From: Candidatus Kuenenia stuttgartensis
GTDB taxonomy: Bacteria > Planctomycetota > GCA-002687715 > CAIWVZ01
NCBI GenBank assembly: GCA_945860915.1
Contig: CAMARR010000010.1
Span: forward strand, 1-64,000
Direction of reading: 5' to 3'
DNA: 64,000 nt
Of this stretch, positions 39,284-50,203 are shown one piece after another; within the stretch, counting starts at the first letter, position 1; the number at the start of each line of letters is the position of its first letter. The notes under the pieces are model-generated. The model searched no databases and was not told the DNA's origin. It was given only the letters and a program-made list of their open reading frames with translations. The position numbers were made by a program, and so were the translations under genes.

Positions 39284-40711
39284 TCACTCTCGTTCACGGT
39301 AGACCTCGACGTCGCCGAGCGCAGACGGGTACACGGCGACTCGGTCACAGCGATTTTCGAGGGCACGGTGAATCGCAGGTCTGTAGGCCGAAACGAAGAT
39401 GGGTGATGCAGACATGACCCATGAACGGCCGGGGCGATCCAACGTGGCGGCAAGTGCATCGATGTCATTCGCACCGCGATACTCGGGTGCGTAGAGATAA
39501 CCGCAGGCCCAGTAAGCAGTGCCGACGGCAGAAACATCCTCCGTGGCTGCACGGCGCTGTTCGATGAAGGCCTTTGCCGCGGGAAAATCTTGCTTTGTCG
39601 CATAGACCCCTGGAATCAGCGGAGTGAGCGCAAATAGGCTAGCCATCGCGAGGCGTCCAGTTATGTGTGCGGGTAGCCAACGAGCGGCGGCCGATGCCAA
39701 GCCGCTCGTTGCGAGGAGAGCGAGTGGAATCGCTTGGGCAAAGAAGAACCTGGGCCAGAGGTGTCTCCCGAGCGCAAATGTCACGATTGGGGCGAGGAGT
39801 ACTGGCGAAAGCGCGGCGACAGTGAATCCGCTGACACGCTTGCGGATTTGTATGGCCCCGGCGACGACCGAAGCACCGCCTAACGCCGCAATGATCCCGC
39901 CCAAAATCGCGGATCCTGATCCGATCCCTCGCAAGAGTTCTTCGACCGTCCACCAGGGGCTGCGCCAGGCGCTCACGGGGCGTGGAGCCTTCGGGCCGGT
40001 AAAGAACACCACCATGTCGCCAATCATGGGTGCGTGCAGCAGAATCGCTCCCACGGCGCCGAGGGCTAGGGCGGTGACGCACGCCCCGTTTCTGCCTGAG
40101 GGGGATGGGGGGGCGCCAGCGCGCATCGACATCAGGGCAACGCACCACGAGAGTCCGAGGCCGGCCGCGACAAAGACCCCAGTTAGGTGGGTCCAAACAG
40201 CGAGCGCGAGGGCTAGGCCACAGACCACGGCCGCGCGACGTGATCCTTGAAGCGCGTCAATCCATGAATCAAGCGCCACGGCCGCGAACAACGCAAGTGC
40301 CGTGTATCCCCGAGCATTCTGAGAGAACCAGATGTGATGGGGTGACAGGGCGAGGAGCGCGGTTGCCCAAAGCGCGCCGCCGCGGCTAAGGAATCTACGC
40401 CCCAACGTGTACGCGACGGCGATTCCGATGAGACCGAAGATGACTGCCGGCAGCCGAATTGCCCATGCGGATTGGCCAAGCACCAAGGCCGCGAGGCTAG
40501 CCGAGAATGAGTACAGCGGGTGTTGGTTATCGGTCGGATACGTGGTGATGGTCTTCACCAACGGCCCCTCGACGAAGTCGTGCAACATCAGAACTTCGTC
40601 AAGCCAAAGCGGTGCGTCGAGTCGCCAAACACGCAGAGCGGTCGCGATCGCGAGGATGACGAGCAACACCGCGCCTCCCTCGCGCATTCGCGATCCGAAC
40701 GTGGTGTTCAC
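39284..40711 (-). CDS. GT39/ArnT-like polytopic glycosyltransferase
   Basis: LDAPLWLDEVLMLHDF; DNQHPLYSF; SPHHIWFSQNARGYT. Confidence 0.75.
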   Translation of the reverse strand: MNTTFGSRMREGGAVLLVILAIATALRVWRLDAPLWLDEVLMLHDFVEGPLVKTITTYPTDNQHPLYSFSASLAALVLGQSAWAIRLPAVIFGLIGIAVAYTLGRRFLSRGGALWATALLALSPHHIWFSQNARGYTALALFAAVALDSWIDALQGSRRAAVVCGLALALAVWTHLTGVFVAAGLGLSWCVALMSMRAGAPPSPSGRNGACVTALALGAVGAILLHAPMIGDMVVFFTGPKAPRPVSAWRSPWWTVEELLRGIGSGSAILGGIIAALGGASVVAGAIQIRKRVSGFTVAALSPVLLAPIVTFALGRHLWPRFFFAQAIPLALLATSGLASAAARWLPAHITGRLAMASLFALTPLIPGVYATKQDFPAAKAFIEQRRAATEDVSAVGTAYWACGYLYAPEYRGANDIDALAATLDRPGRSWVMSASPIFVSAYRPAIHRALENRCDRVAVYPSALGDVEVYRERE

Positions 40712-41679
40712 GTGTTCGTCCTAGAACGAACATCCGTGATGACGTCCTTTAGGATTGCAGCTAGGTCGTGTTTTGGTGCGAACCCAATAAGCCGTCGAGC
40801 CTTGCTGATATCGGGCACGCGGCGTCGCATGTCCTCGAATCCTTCGCGGAAGGCCTCGTCATATGGCACGTGAACGATCGTCGAAGCACTGCCCGTCGTC
40901 GTAATGATCCTGCGTGCAAGGTCGAGAATCGTGATCTCTTCCGGATTGCCAAGATTCACCACTTCGCCAGTTGCCGCAGGAGTTGCCATCAGTGTGATCA
41001 GCGCACCCACGACATCATGGACGGATCCAAAACACCTTGATTGAAGGCCATCTCCGAACACGGTGAGCGGCTCGGATCGCAGAGCCTGCCCAACGAGTCG
41101 CGGGAGCACCATCCCGTAGCGTCCGGTTTGGCGCGCGCCGACGGTGTTGAATAGCCGGGCGATCACGACCGGAACCCCACGCTCCGCATGGGACGCCAGC
41201 GCAAGGAACTCATCCAGCATCTTCGACGCCGCGTAAGACCATCTCGAGCGTGTGACCGGGCCGAGCGTCACATCATCATCTTCCTTGAATGGGACGCGTT
41301 CGCTTTTTCCATAGACCTCGGAAGTTGACGTGATCAGTGTGCGCGTCTTGTTCAACGCAGCGAGTCGAAGGAGCAAAGCGGTCCCTTCGACATTAGTTTC
41401 AATCGTGCGCGCAGGACTCTCGAGAATCAGCCGCACACCAACTGCCGCAGCCAGATGCCAAACTGCGTCGGCTGCTCGCACAGTGCGACCGAGCGCCGCC
41501 TCATCGCGCAGATCGGCCTCGACGAAAGTGAACCGAGAGTTCTGACTACAGGCTTGCAGATTCGCCAATGACCCCGTGGAGAGGTCGTCAAGTGCAGTGA
41601 CATCATGGCCACCAGCCAAAAGCCTCTCGCACAGATGGGAACCAATAAAACCGGCGCCGCCGGTGACTAGGCACTTCAT
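40708..41679 (-). CDS. NAD-dependent epimerase/dehydratase (sugar-nucleotide SDR)
   Basis: [27 protein letters not shown] active site; [20 protein letters not shown]. Confidence 0.9.
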   Translation of the reverse strand: MKCLVTGGAGFIGSHLCERLLAGGHDVTALDDLSTGSLANLQACSQNSRFTFVEADLRDEAALGRTVRAADAVWHLAAAVGVRLILESPARTIETNVEGTALLLRLAALNKTRTLITSTSEVYGKSERVPFKEDDDVTLGPVTRSRWSYAASKMLDEFLALASHAERGVPVVIARLFNTVGARQTGRYGMVLPRLVGQALRSEPLTVFGDGLQSRCFGSVHDVVGALITLMATPAATGEVVNLGNPEEITILDLARRIITTTGSASTIVHVPYDEAFREGFEDMRRRVPDISKARRLIGFAPKHDLAAILKDVITDVRSRTNT

Positions 41680-41720
41680 GAAGGGAACTCCGCCGTGGAT
41701 CTTACGTGTGTCGTCAAGTC

Positions 41721-43118
41721 TCAATCCTCGACAACATGGTGTTTGAATGCTTCACGGCACCGTTTCCACGCCTCGTGGTCAAACGTGCCGTTGGGGCGCA
41801 GGCACATCGCGATGTCCGAGCCCATCCGAAGCGCATGATGCGTGTTGTCATGTGCCATCAGCCCCAGTCGGCCGACGGTCGTGACTCGAGGTACTTGGCC
41901 GACCCACGCGTCAAGGCCACGGAATGCCTCTTCCGTTGCTTGCGTATAGATCGGATATGCGTGTCGCACGCGAACCGCATGGACTTCCTCGATCTCCGGC
42001 AAGGACGGTAGTCCCGCGCTGGCTAACGAATCTCGCACAAGCTTGGCGAGGTCCGCATCGGATGCCGTGAAGGTGGAGTCGTTGAAATCGCAGGGGATCT
42101 CGGCACAAAGGACCGTCTTGCTCGTCGGCGTCACGGCATCGGAGTAGTTCTTCGGTTCCGACAGGCGGGCGACACGAATCGCCTCTTCTGGGAAATAGTG
42201 CGCATCGAATTCAGTGTATTGACTGATCGGTAGCACGACATAGACCAAAACAAGCGATCTCCAATTGAGTTTGGACGTCAACTCAAGTGCAGAGCTAGGT
42301 GCGCGCGGCGTAACTAAGGAAGCCAACAGTCCAATCGGAATCGTGGAAATGACCCAATCAGCTTCGCAGGATCCCGAAGGGGTTCGGACCGACACTCGGT
42401 CATCGGCGAGGTCAATCCCTTGGACCGGGCTCGACAGACTGAATTTCGCGCCCTGATTGGTCGCCTGCGCAGCTAGACCGTCGACAATGCGTCCGAATCC
42501 TCCGCGCGGGTAGAAGAACTTGCCGGCGTACGGCGTGCGAAGCCCCGGCAGTTTTCCGAATACCTTTCGCAGGAGCTTCGTCGGCGATCCCGCTGAGACT
42601 CGGCGTCGCGCCTGTGTTGCTGACAATTGAGAAGGGTCAAGTCCCCACATCTTGCGAGCGTAGGGGAAGTAGAAGCGCGAACAGATCTCCGGTCCGAGCC
42701 CCTTTTCAAGCACACCTGCAAAAGTCTCGGCCTTCACTGAGCGAAATGGCGAACAAATCGCATCTCGAAGTGCACCGGCAAGGAACCGCGGAGGTGCGTG
42801 GGCAATCATGTCGAGAGGGCGGAGTGGGAAGTGAATCCAGCGACCCAGGAGTCGAATGCGTCCATGGCGTGGCCTCACCAGCAGGTCATCGCCAAGCGCG
42901 TTCCTGATGGCCGCGAGAAGATCGGGTTCCGTTGACGGGTGGAGGCGATGACTGCCAAGGTCGCAATGAACGCCCGCGATGGTCACACTCTTAGCGGTGC
43001 CCCCGATTTCGGGAGCGGCCTCGAATACTCGGACGTTGAAGCCGCCTCTTGCGGCTAGGCGCCATGCGGCACCCACCCCCGTTGGGCCAGCGCCAAGGAT
43101 CGCGATCGTGGGCGTCAT
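41721..43118 (-). CDS. FAD-dependent oxidoreductase (amine oxidase / protoporphyrinogen oxidase-like)
   Basis: [37 protein letters not shown]; internal ATG overlaps upstream gene by ATGA. Confidence 0.85.
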   Translation of the reverse strand: MTPTIAILGAGPTGVGAAWRLAARGGFNVRVFEAAPEIGGTAKSVTIAGVHCDLGSHRLHPSTEPDLLAAIRNALGDDLLVRPRHGRIRLLGRWIHFPLRPLDMIAHAPPRFLAGALRDAICSPFRSVKAETFAGVLEKGLGPEICSRFYFPYARKMWGLDPSQLSATQARRRVSAGSPTKLLRKVFGKLPGLRTPYAGKFFYPRGGFGRIVDGLAAQATNQGAKFSLSSPVQGIDLADDRVSVRTPSGSCEADWVISTIPIGLLASLVTPRAPSSALELTSKLNWRSLVLVYVVLPISQYTEFDAHYFPEEAIRVARLSEPKNYSDAVTPTSKTVLCAEIPCDFNDSTFTASDADLAKLVRDSLASAGLPSLPEIEEVHAVRVRHAYPIYTQATEEAFRGLDAWVGQVPRVTTVGRLGLMAHDNTHHALRMGSDIAMCLRPNGTFDHEAWKRCREAFKHHVVED

Positions 43119-44062
43119 GCGGGCTTGCCCTTTTGAGTTTGAGGCGTGAATCCGCAGACGGCTCCGGCAATGAGGCCCCCGGTCATCAGGATGGCTTGCC
43201 AGAGGAGGGATTGCGACACCGCGAGGTCGCGGGGGAAGCCTAGTGGGGTCGCGATAGAGGCGAATGCCGCTTCGCGGATGCCGAGGCCTCCCAGTCCAAG
43301 CGGGAGCATTGCGCATGCCTTGGCTAGAGGCCATGCGACCAACCACGCGGAAAGATCTGCGGGTGTGCCCATCTGAATGGCAAGACTTCGGTTCATAAGC
43401 AAGAGTGAAAGCTGCAAGCCGCACGAGATCACCAAGGCTGCGACGAGTCGCCAGATCGCGACGCGACGAAGGGCGACTCGAAGTCTGAGTCCCGGGCGCT
43501 GCATTCGCTTTGGCAAAAGAGACGTCCAACGCCAACGAACTGCGCCCCAGAATCCGATAACGAGGCTCGCAACGACCGACCCTCCCAGAATCATGACCGA
43601 CGATGTTGTGGCCGAGCCCGAGCCGACGTGAGATTCGCCACGCATCAGGAGCCCTATGACTCCTAGTGTCAACAGTGCAACGAGGTCGGCTACGCGGTCA
43701 ATCAAGCTGCCGAGGATCAAGGCTTCGGATCGACTCCCGTCGCGAAGCGCCATGGCGGTGCGCACGAGGTCACCGCCCACCACGGACGGAAGCCAGAGAT
43801 TTGCTGCAAGACCTGCGCCATGGGCTCGAATTGCTGATCGGCGGTTCAACGTCGCGCCGAAACCCTGCAACGTCATCCGCCACTTGAGCGCACATCCGAC
43901 GTGGACGACAAGGAAACCGAGGAGTACGAAGACGAGCGAGTCAAGCGGAACTCTCGACATGGCGTCGAGTGCCTGGCGCGCTCCAACCCATGTCAAGATG
44001 GCGCCGGCGAGGAGGACGGGAAGGATGAGCCGCCAAATCCAACGGCTTCGAAGGAAGTTCAC
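43115..44062 (-). CDS. UPF0104/LPG synthase TM-like (flippase-like) membrane protein
   Basis: LGLGGLGIREAAF motif; about 8 TMs. Confidence 0.75.
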   Translation of the reverse strand: MNFLRSRWIWRLILPVLLAGAILTWVGARQALDAMSRVPLDSLVFVLLGFLVVHVGCALKWRMTLQGFGATLNRRSAIRAHGAGLAANLWLPSVVGGDLVRTAMALRDGSRSEALILGSLIDRVADLVALLTLGVIGLLMRGESHVGSGSATTSSVMILGGSVVASLVIGFWGAVRWRWTSLLPKRMQRPGLRLRVALRRVAIWRLVAALVISCGLQLSLLLMNRSLAIQMGTPADLSAWLVAWPLAKACAMLPLGLGGLGIREAAFASIATPLGFPRDLAVSQSLLWQAILMTGGLIAGAVCGFTPQTQKGKPA

Positions 44063-44970
44063 GTCGAATCTCGCCGCGCGCGCGCGGCAATGTTGCTCAT
44101 GCCGAGGCGGGAATTTTGATCCGCCAGCAACCCCACACAGAAAATGATGACGCCTGCGAGGATGGCCATCACGGCGGATTCTGACAGATTTCCGATCACA
44201 ATGTCGTACGCAGTTTTTGCGGAACCTGCGAGAAACAAAAGAAACGCGATCGGTCCAAACACTTTGAGCGGATTGAAAAGAACAATCAAACGAACGATCA
44301 GCAGCATGAACTGCGTGAAGTGCTTTGCTCGAATTTTAGATACGCCCTTGCGCTTTCGGTAGTCGATCGGGACATAGCGGATTTCCATGTCTCGACATGC
44401 GAATGACAATGTGATGGTCGTCGTGAATGAGAACCCGGATGGGAGAATGGTTTCTAGAGCAAGCGCATCACGACGGCGAAACAGCCTTAGTCCCGAATTG
44501 AGATCTGGGATTTTGATCCCCGAGAGATACTCGGCGAGCAAGTTCAGCACACGTTTGGCCGGCTTGCGCTCCCATGGGATGTTGACGTCTGCGCCGATGC
44601 GTGCACCGACCACCATTTCAGCGCCTAAGCGACCTTCGATCATTAAGGGAATCGCACTGCCCGGGTATGTCCCGTCCGCGTCGATGATGACGATCCACTC
44701 TGTTCGTGCGGCAGCGATTCCCCGCTTCAGCGAAGCCCCGTAGCCCTTGTTGCGCTCTGATCGAATGACCTCTACCCCGACGCTTCGCGCGCGTTCGCTT
44801 GTGCCGTCAGTCGAACCGTCGTCCACAACGATGATGACGTGGGGGATCGACGCTCCTTCTAAAGCGGTTCGTACCTCTGCGATCGTGCCGATGATGCCTT
44901 CCGACTCGTTCATCGCGGGGATGACGACGGTGATGGCAGCGGACGATGGCTCTAGATTCGGTTGCGACAT
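44059..44970 (-). CDS. Family 2 glycosyltransferase with C-terminal TMs
   Basis: VVIPAMNESEGI; IVVDDGSTDGT; IDADGTYPGSAI. Confidence 0.88.
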   Translation of the reverse strand: MSQPNLEPSSAAITVVIPAMNESEGIIGTIAEVRTALEGASIPHVIIVVDDGSTDGTSERARSVGVEVIRSERNKGYGASLKRGIAAARTEWIVIIDADGTYPGSAIPLMIEGRLGAEMVVGARIGADVNIPWERKPAKRVLNLLAEYLSGIKIPDLNSGLRLFRRRDALALETILPSGFSFTTTITLSFACRDMEIRYVPIDYRKRKGVSKIRAKHFTQFMLLIVRLIVLFNPLKVFGPIAFLLFLAGSAKTAYDIVIGNLSESAVMAILAGVIIFCVGLLADQNSRLGMSNIAARARRDST

Positions 44971-45068
44971 GGAGGCGGTTCGGATGATAACCCTTCGACC
45001 GAACCTATGGCAGCACCTTGAGTTGGGACGGCATGATCAGGTGAGAATGTCGCTTCCGAGGCAACAAA

Positions 45069-45995
45069 TCACGAAAGGCGGCGCTCGATCACCCCGCGTC
45101 CTTCGCCGACGGCCCAGAAGAATGTGAATACGAAGACTAGGGGTGCGCAAGCCAAGAGGCGCAGTGGCGGTAGGTGACTACGAGCCCGAAGCAGCGTGCG
45201 AACTGCGAACCATGGCGACGCCAACAGCACGGCCGGTAGATAGAACAAAGTGATCCATCGCGACGGCACGAGCAGTCGGCCACGACCGAAGTGACGTCCC
45301 CACATCATCCGTTCCGCGAACAGTGAACGCAGACTAGCCATGGGGCGTTCTTGTTCAACTTGAAGCGTTGCATCGCGAGAAAGGCCTCCGATGGCGAGCA
45401 ACGCACCATGGACATCCGGTTCGTGGAATCCAGCTCGCCACGTGGGTGAGATATCAAGGATTGCGGTTCGCTTGTAAGAGACATTCACGTCGGAAAGCGA
45501 CTTGGTTGCTCCGCTTCTCACCGGCGCAAGGTGCCGCGAGAAATCGCACATCCAAAGGGCGTAATGACGCAAGTGGGAGGAACGGCAGCCTACGCCCCCT
45601 CCGATCGCAGCGCTTGGATTGTCACGGTGAGCGTCGACGACGAGCCGCACGAATCCCTCGCATGGGGTGCCGTGGTCCTCAAGCATGGCGACGATGGCGC
45701 CTGACGCAGCGCGAAGCCCACCGGCTCGTCGCAAATCGAATCGTCGGTGCTCCGCGCAGGGATCATGGGGATCGACTTCCGAGTCCATTGGTCCGAGATC
45801 AACGAACCGCACGGCATCGAATTCGGCGCTCAACACGGCGACATCGGCGCGTTCACGCTCAACGGGGACGAGGACCTCGAGCCATGCCGGGTGCCCGTCC
45901 GAAAGCAACGAACGGAGGCAGCGGCGTACGCTTTCGGCGCCACTCACAATCGTCACGATGACCGTGACCTCGATACCCCGAAGAGTCGGTTCCAC
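45069..45995 (-). CDS. Family 2 glycosyltransferase-like protein
   Basis: TVIVTIVSGAESVRRCLRSL; RAASGAIVAMLEDHGTP. Confidence 0.75.
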   Translation of the reverse strand: MEPTLRGIEVTVIVTIVSGAESVRRCLRSLLSDGHPAWLEVLVPVERERADVAVLSAEFDAVRFVDLGPMDSEVDPHDPCAEHRRFDLRRAGGLRAASGAIVAMLEDHGTPCEGFVRLVVDAHRDNPSAAIGGGVGCRSSHLRHYALWMCDFSRHLAPVRSGATKSLSDVNVSYKRTAILDISPTWRAGFHEPDVHGALLAIGGLSRDATLQVEQERPMASLRSLFAERMMWGRHFGRGRLLVPSRWITLFYLPAVLLASPWFAVRTLLRARSHLPPLRLLACAPLVFVFTFFWAVGEGRGVIERRLS

Positions 45996-46094
45996 ATGTG
46001 GATCCTATCGCTCCCCGCATGGAGTGAGTGGTAGAGTCTCGGTGTCTTGGCGGTGCTTAAGCTGCATTTCTCAACGCCAATTCGCCCGTCGACC

Positions 46095-47387
46095 ATGCAG
46101 GACGCTCCCATCAAGCCATTGGACCCCACTGCGCCCGCAGCAAACGCCTCAAATCTAACCCGGAATTTCGGGATTCTTCTGGTTGGCGAGGTGGTTTCGA
46201 AGGTCATCGGGTTCTTCGTCTTCGGCCGCCTCGGCCGAGTCCTCGGCGATTCTTGCTACGGAGAACTCGAATTTGCGTTCGCGACCACCACCATCGCGGC
46301 CTTGCTTGCTGACGCCGGGCTTGTGGTCTTTGGGGCTAGGGCCGTTGCGAGAGATCCATCGACCGCTCGGTCTCTGATGCCGTCGTTCTTTGTGCTGCGT
46401 GGGGCGCTCGTTGTCTTGTCACTGATTGCGATTGGGCTAATTGCTGCCTCAGGTCGCGGTGCGTCGCCCGCAATTCTCCTTGCCTGTGGACTGGTTCTCT
46501 TGCCCGTTCCTTTTGTGTGCGACTGGTTCTTTCAAGGACGCGACGAGATGGTTGTCGTCACGATATCCAATGTCGTCCGTCAATCGTGTCTCCTCGTTGG
46601 CGTCCTACTGTTCGTCGATGCTCCTTCTCACGCGTGGCGGGTGCCGATAGCAGACGCCGTTGGACTTGCAGTGGTGGCAGGACTCCATCAGGTTTTGCTC
46701 GGGCGCCGGTGTGGGCGTTGGGCTTGGAAAGGCGCGCTCAACCGGGCTCAAGCGGTGGTCCGTGAGGCGGCGCCACTAGGTCTCAGCACAGTGGCATGGG
46801 CTGTGCGCTTCTGGGCCCCAATGGTCTTTGTTGGCATGACGACCACTGGTGGTTTTAAGGGACAGTATGGCGCCGCGCATCGTCTGGCCGTGGCAATGCA
46901 TCAGGTCGTATTCCTCTACTTCTACAACTTGCTTCCTACGTGGAGTCGACTCGCTACGACGGGAGATTCACGCATCCCGGACGCACTTCGAAGTGCCGTG
47001 CGCCGTTCCACGTGGATCAGCCTCGCGGGCGCCATTCTCATGATCACGACGACTTGGCTGCTCGCGCCTGACGTAATCCGACTCCTCGGGTACGGCGCGG
47101 AGTTCGAAAAATCAGCGGACATTCTTCGGTGGCTGTGTGTCGTTCCGGCCGTTGCATGGATTTCAGGCAACGCGCGATTCGGTCTCATCGCAGCAGGGAA
47201 CTCACGGGGAGACATGTGGGCGAATGCGGCGGGCGCAGCGTGCGTCGTAGGCGCCTATTTTGCGTGGATCCACTCAGCTGAAACTGTGGTTGTCCCGGCG
47301 TTCATCGCAGCCGAAGTGGTAACCGGTCTGGTCGCACTAGGACTTTGGTCTATGAGGTCGAATTCGAAACTCGCGATACGGGTCTGA
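46095..47387 (+). CDS. Wzx-type polysaccharide flippase
   Basis: NFGILLVGEVVSKVIGFFVFGRLGRVLGDSCYGELEFAFA; about 12 TMs. Confidence 0.82.
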   Translation: MQDAPIKPLDPTAPAANASNLTRNFGILLVGEVVSKVIGFFVFGRLGRVLGDSCYGELEFAFATTTIAALLADAGLVVFGARAVARDPSTARSLMPSFFVLRGALVVLSLIAIGLIAASGRGASPAILLACGLVLLPVPFVCDWFFQGRDEMVVVTISNVVRQSCLLVGVLLFVDAPSHAWRVPIADAVGLAVVAGLHQVLLGRRCGRWAWKGALNRAQAVVREAAPLGLSTVAWAVRFWAPMVFVGMTTTGGFKGQYGAAHRLAVAMHQVVFLYFYNLLPTWSRLATTGDSRIPDALRSAVRRSTWISLAGAILMITTTWLLAPDVIRLLGYGAEFEKSADILRWLCVVPAVAWISGNARFGLIAAGNSRGDMWANAAGAACVVGAYFAWIHSAETVVVPAFIAAEVVTGLVALGLWSMRSNSKLAIRV

Positions 47388-48885
47388 GCAGGAAGTAGAT
47401 CGCAACGATCGCAATCAGGACGGCAGTTACGGATGGGATGGGACCTTCCATAAACTGTCTCACGGCATCTTTGGATGGTGAACCCGGCAGATGTGACGAG
47501 ACGGCGTTGGCGAGTTCGCGTCCCGACGCAGTTCTTGCGAGGGTGTCGAAAATAGGAAGCTTAAAATCTCCAGAGAGAAGACGCTCCCAGTCATCAGCGA
47601 CGTTGAATAGTCGGGATGTCGTCAGTACCAGAGTGTGAGTGATCGCAATCGCGAGAACCGTGTGAATCAAACGCCGCGGGAGAGTCGCGAGCATTGCGCA
47701 GGTAGCCATCCACAGTGGAATGATCACCGGAGTGAGGTAGCGAAATCCCGTGTTCCACTGCATGCGCGCGTATTGATTCGAGGAGGCGAAAAGAAGGTAG
47801 AGCGCGACCATGAGGCAGCCGCGCCGCCATGTCGAGGTGGAAATCAGCGAGCCTTTGCGGGGTGGGAAGAAGCCGAGCAGCAGAAGGGGCGCGAATGGGA
47901 TTAGTCCAAACCGAGGGTCAATCAGATTCGCAACAAGAAGGTCAGGCGAAGGAAGGTCAAATCCACGCCACCCGAGGTTTGTGAAGTTGGCGTCGGTCAT
48001 CCAACGCGCGGGCGGAAGCCACGGGTTGCCGAAACAGAGCCATTGGGCGTGAAACTGAACGGCAAGGCCCGGCAATGAAGCAGCCACGAGAATCGACGCG
48101 AAACGGAGCCGATCCTTCCAACGGGTCTCAGATGCAGTGAGGATCAGCAGTCCGGCCCACAACGCAGTCATCGCGCCACTGTAGTCACACATCATTGCGA
48201 CGCCCGAGAACAACCCCGCAGTAATGACCCGGCGAGAAGTGAAGGCGATTCGGCCACTAGAAGACTCGAGTGCAATCCAAACCCCGAGGGTCGCATAGGC
48301 GACGAAGAGATTGTGATTGAGAGTCGCTCCGCGGAAAAGCAAGGGAGTAGCGACAATACCGGCGAATCCGAGCCAGGTAGCCAGCGAAGGGGAAAGACCC
48401 CTATCCCGTAGATGCGTCGCCATCGCAATAGACGCCAAGGCGGCGAGTGGTCCGAGCAATAGGGCAGCAATTACGAGAGTCGAGACCCCGAAACGAAGGT
48501 CAAGGCCCCTTTCTCTCGCTAGTCGGTACATCCTCTCGCGGTTTGGGAAGGGCGTTGAGTAACTCGCGTCAATCGACCCACTGTTCGAATTCAACTTGGA
48601 TTTGGAGATCGCCTCCACGCGATCGAGGAGGGGAGACGCGATCCAAAGTGGGATCGCTGCGATTGCGGAGCTGCCGATGTTGTTGTTGATGTACCAGTGG
48701 CCATCGGTATGCAAGAAGATGTCGCTATGGAAGCCCGCGTAGCGGTCGCACTGCCACGCGGTGCCATCGACAACGGCGAATGCAGGGTAGTGCTCTCTCG
48801 TGATGTTAGTCGCCATCACAAGGACAGTGGCGATCCAGACCGCGATGGCGAGTCGCCAACGTCGAATATCAGGCGCCTCGCTCAC
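47350..48885 (-). CDS. Polytopic membrane protein, GT-C-like
   Basis: 511 aa, multiple TMs; DGHWYINNNIGSSAIAAIP. Confidence 0.6.
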   Translation of the reverse strand: MSEAPDIRRWRLAIAVWIATVLVMATNITREHYPAFAVVDGTAWQCDRYAGFHSDIFLHTDGHWYINNNIGSSAIAAIPLWIASPLLDRVEAISKSKLNSNSGSIDASYSTPFPNRERMYRLARERGLDLRFGVSTLVIAALLLGPLAALASIAMATHLRDRGLSPSLATWLGFAGIVATPLLFRGATLNHNLFVAYATLGVWIALESSSGRIAFTSRRVITAGLFSGVAMMCDYSGAMTALWAGLLILTASETRWKDRLRFASILVAASLPGLAVQFHAQWLCFGNPWLPPARWMTDANFTNLGWRGFDLPSPDLLVANLIDPRFGLIPFAPLLLLGFFPPRKGSLISTSTWRRGCLMVALYLLFASSNQYARMQWNTGFRYLTPVIIPLWMATCAMLATLPRRLIHTVLAIAITHTLVLTTSRLFNVADDWERLLSGDFKLPIFDTLARTASGRELANAVSSHLPGSPSKDAVRQFMEGPIPSVTAVLIAIVAIYFLLRPVSRVSNSTS

Positions 48886-50120
48886 AGTGAGATGCCCTTG
48901 GCCGATGCAATCCCACGAATCATCGCGAAGTAGTCGCGGAAGTGGGCTTCCTTCGTGAATCGCTCCAAATAGTGGGCAAAGCCGGACTCTCCCATTTTCT
49001 TGCGGAGTTCCGGGTTTCGCGTCAATTGGTCCATCGCCGCCTCAAGTTCCGCATCCGTGTCGTATGCCAAGCCGCCCGCGGCATCGGCCACGATGTCGGG
49101 AGGCGCACCGAGATTCCTGACGATGGAAGGAGTCTTTGCAGCAAACCCCTCAATGATGATCTGTCCAAGGACTTCGTAGCAAATTGATGGCACAACAACG
49201 GCGGTCGCACGCTCATAAAGGCGATGTAGGACATGCCTCGGTTGATTTCCGAGGAAACGGACGTTCGGAAGGGCTGCGAATTGCCGTCTGAGTTCCGTGC
49301 CATGGAGCCCTTCACCAGCTATCAAGAGCCGAAAATCTGGGCGACGCGCCATCACGGGAAGAAGCGTATGGACGCCCTTCAAGATCTCTAGGCGTCCGAC
49401 GTAAAGGAAATATGGCCCCGACTCTGTCGCGAGAATGGACTCAGCCGCTTGCCGTTGTTCCAGCGGCTCTTCCGGGAGTTCCGGTAGGAAGTAGGGGATG
49501 ACTTTCATCGACACGGGAAGCTCGGCTTCATGACGTCGTCGAGTGAATGCTGATGGAGAAATCATGCCATCTACATTCTTGAGCTCGCGTTCGATCATTC
49601 CGGTTATGCGCCATGCTTGTGGCGGGCGCTTGTGCGCAAGAACACATCGCAGACAGTCCTTCGTGACGCACGGCTCTTTGTTGTACTTAAGGAGCACATG
49701 TGTCGGACACACGAGCCAGTGTTCGTGGGTTGTGTAAAGGCGGATGCCGCGACCCATTCGTAAAACGCGCGGACCACCCACGAGTGAGATGTTGTGCCAG
49801 TGCACCACGTCGTGTCCGCGATCGAGGATTTTCTTGAGCGCTCGCGATTTGAGCCACGGCGCACCCGTGGCCTGAGTCAGAATCGGAGACAGTGCACCAA
49901 ACGGACTCTTGAGCGGGAATGTCGTGACGTTCGGGTGATTAACCACGGGGGGCATCGGTTTGCCGCCGAGTAGGCGATACGAATCCGTGCAATGAACGAC
50001 GTCCACGCGGTGCCCATCCTCGGCCAATGCGTTGGCGAGTCGGTAGATGAAAATCCCGTCCCCGCCGAAGTTCTCAGGCGGGAAAAAGGTCGTCACCATG
50101 CAAAATGACAAAGGGCGCAT
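48882..50120 (-). CDS. Family 4 glycosyltransferase
   Basis: FPPENFGGDGIFIYRLANALAEDGHRVDVVH; YVGRLEILKGVHTLL; internal ATG at 50120 preferred. Confidence 0.88.
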   Translation of the reverse strand: MRPLSFCMVTTFFPPENFGGDGIFIYRLANALAEDGHRVDVVHCTDSYRLLGGKPMPPVVNHPNVTTFPLKSPFGALSPILTQATGAPWLKSRALKKILDRGHDVVHWHNISLVGGPRVLRMGRGIRLYTTHEHWLVCPTHVLLKYNKEPCVTKDCLRCVLAHKRPPQAWRITGMIERELKNVDGMISPSAFTRRRHEAELPVSMKVIPYFLPELPEEPLEQRQAAESILATESGPYFLYVGRLEILKGVHTLLPVMARRPDFRLLIAGEGLHGTELRRQFAALPNVRFLGNQPRHVLHRLYERATAVVVPSICYEVLGQIIIEGFAAKTPSIVRNLGAPPDIVADAAGGLAYDTDAELEAAMDQLTRNPELRKKMGESGFAHYLERFTKEAHFRDYFAMIRGIASAKGISL

Positions 50121-50203
50121 GAGAATTGGGGGCTCGTTGACGATCAGGGAATGATACCTCCGCGTTCTCAGACTAGACTTGGGGCACACCGACTTCACCG
50201 TTC

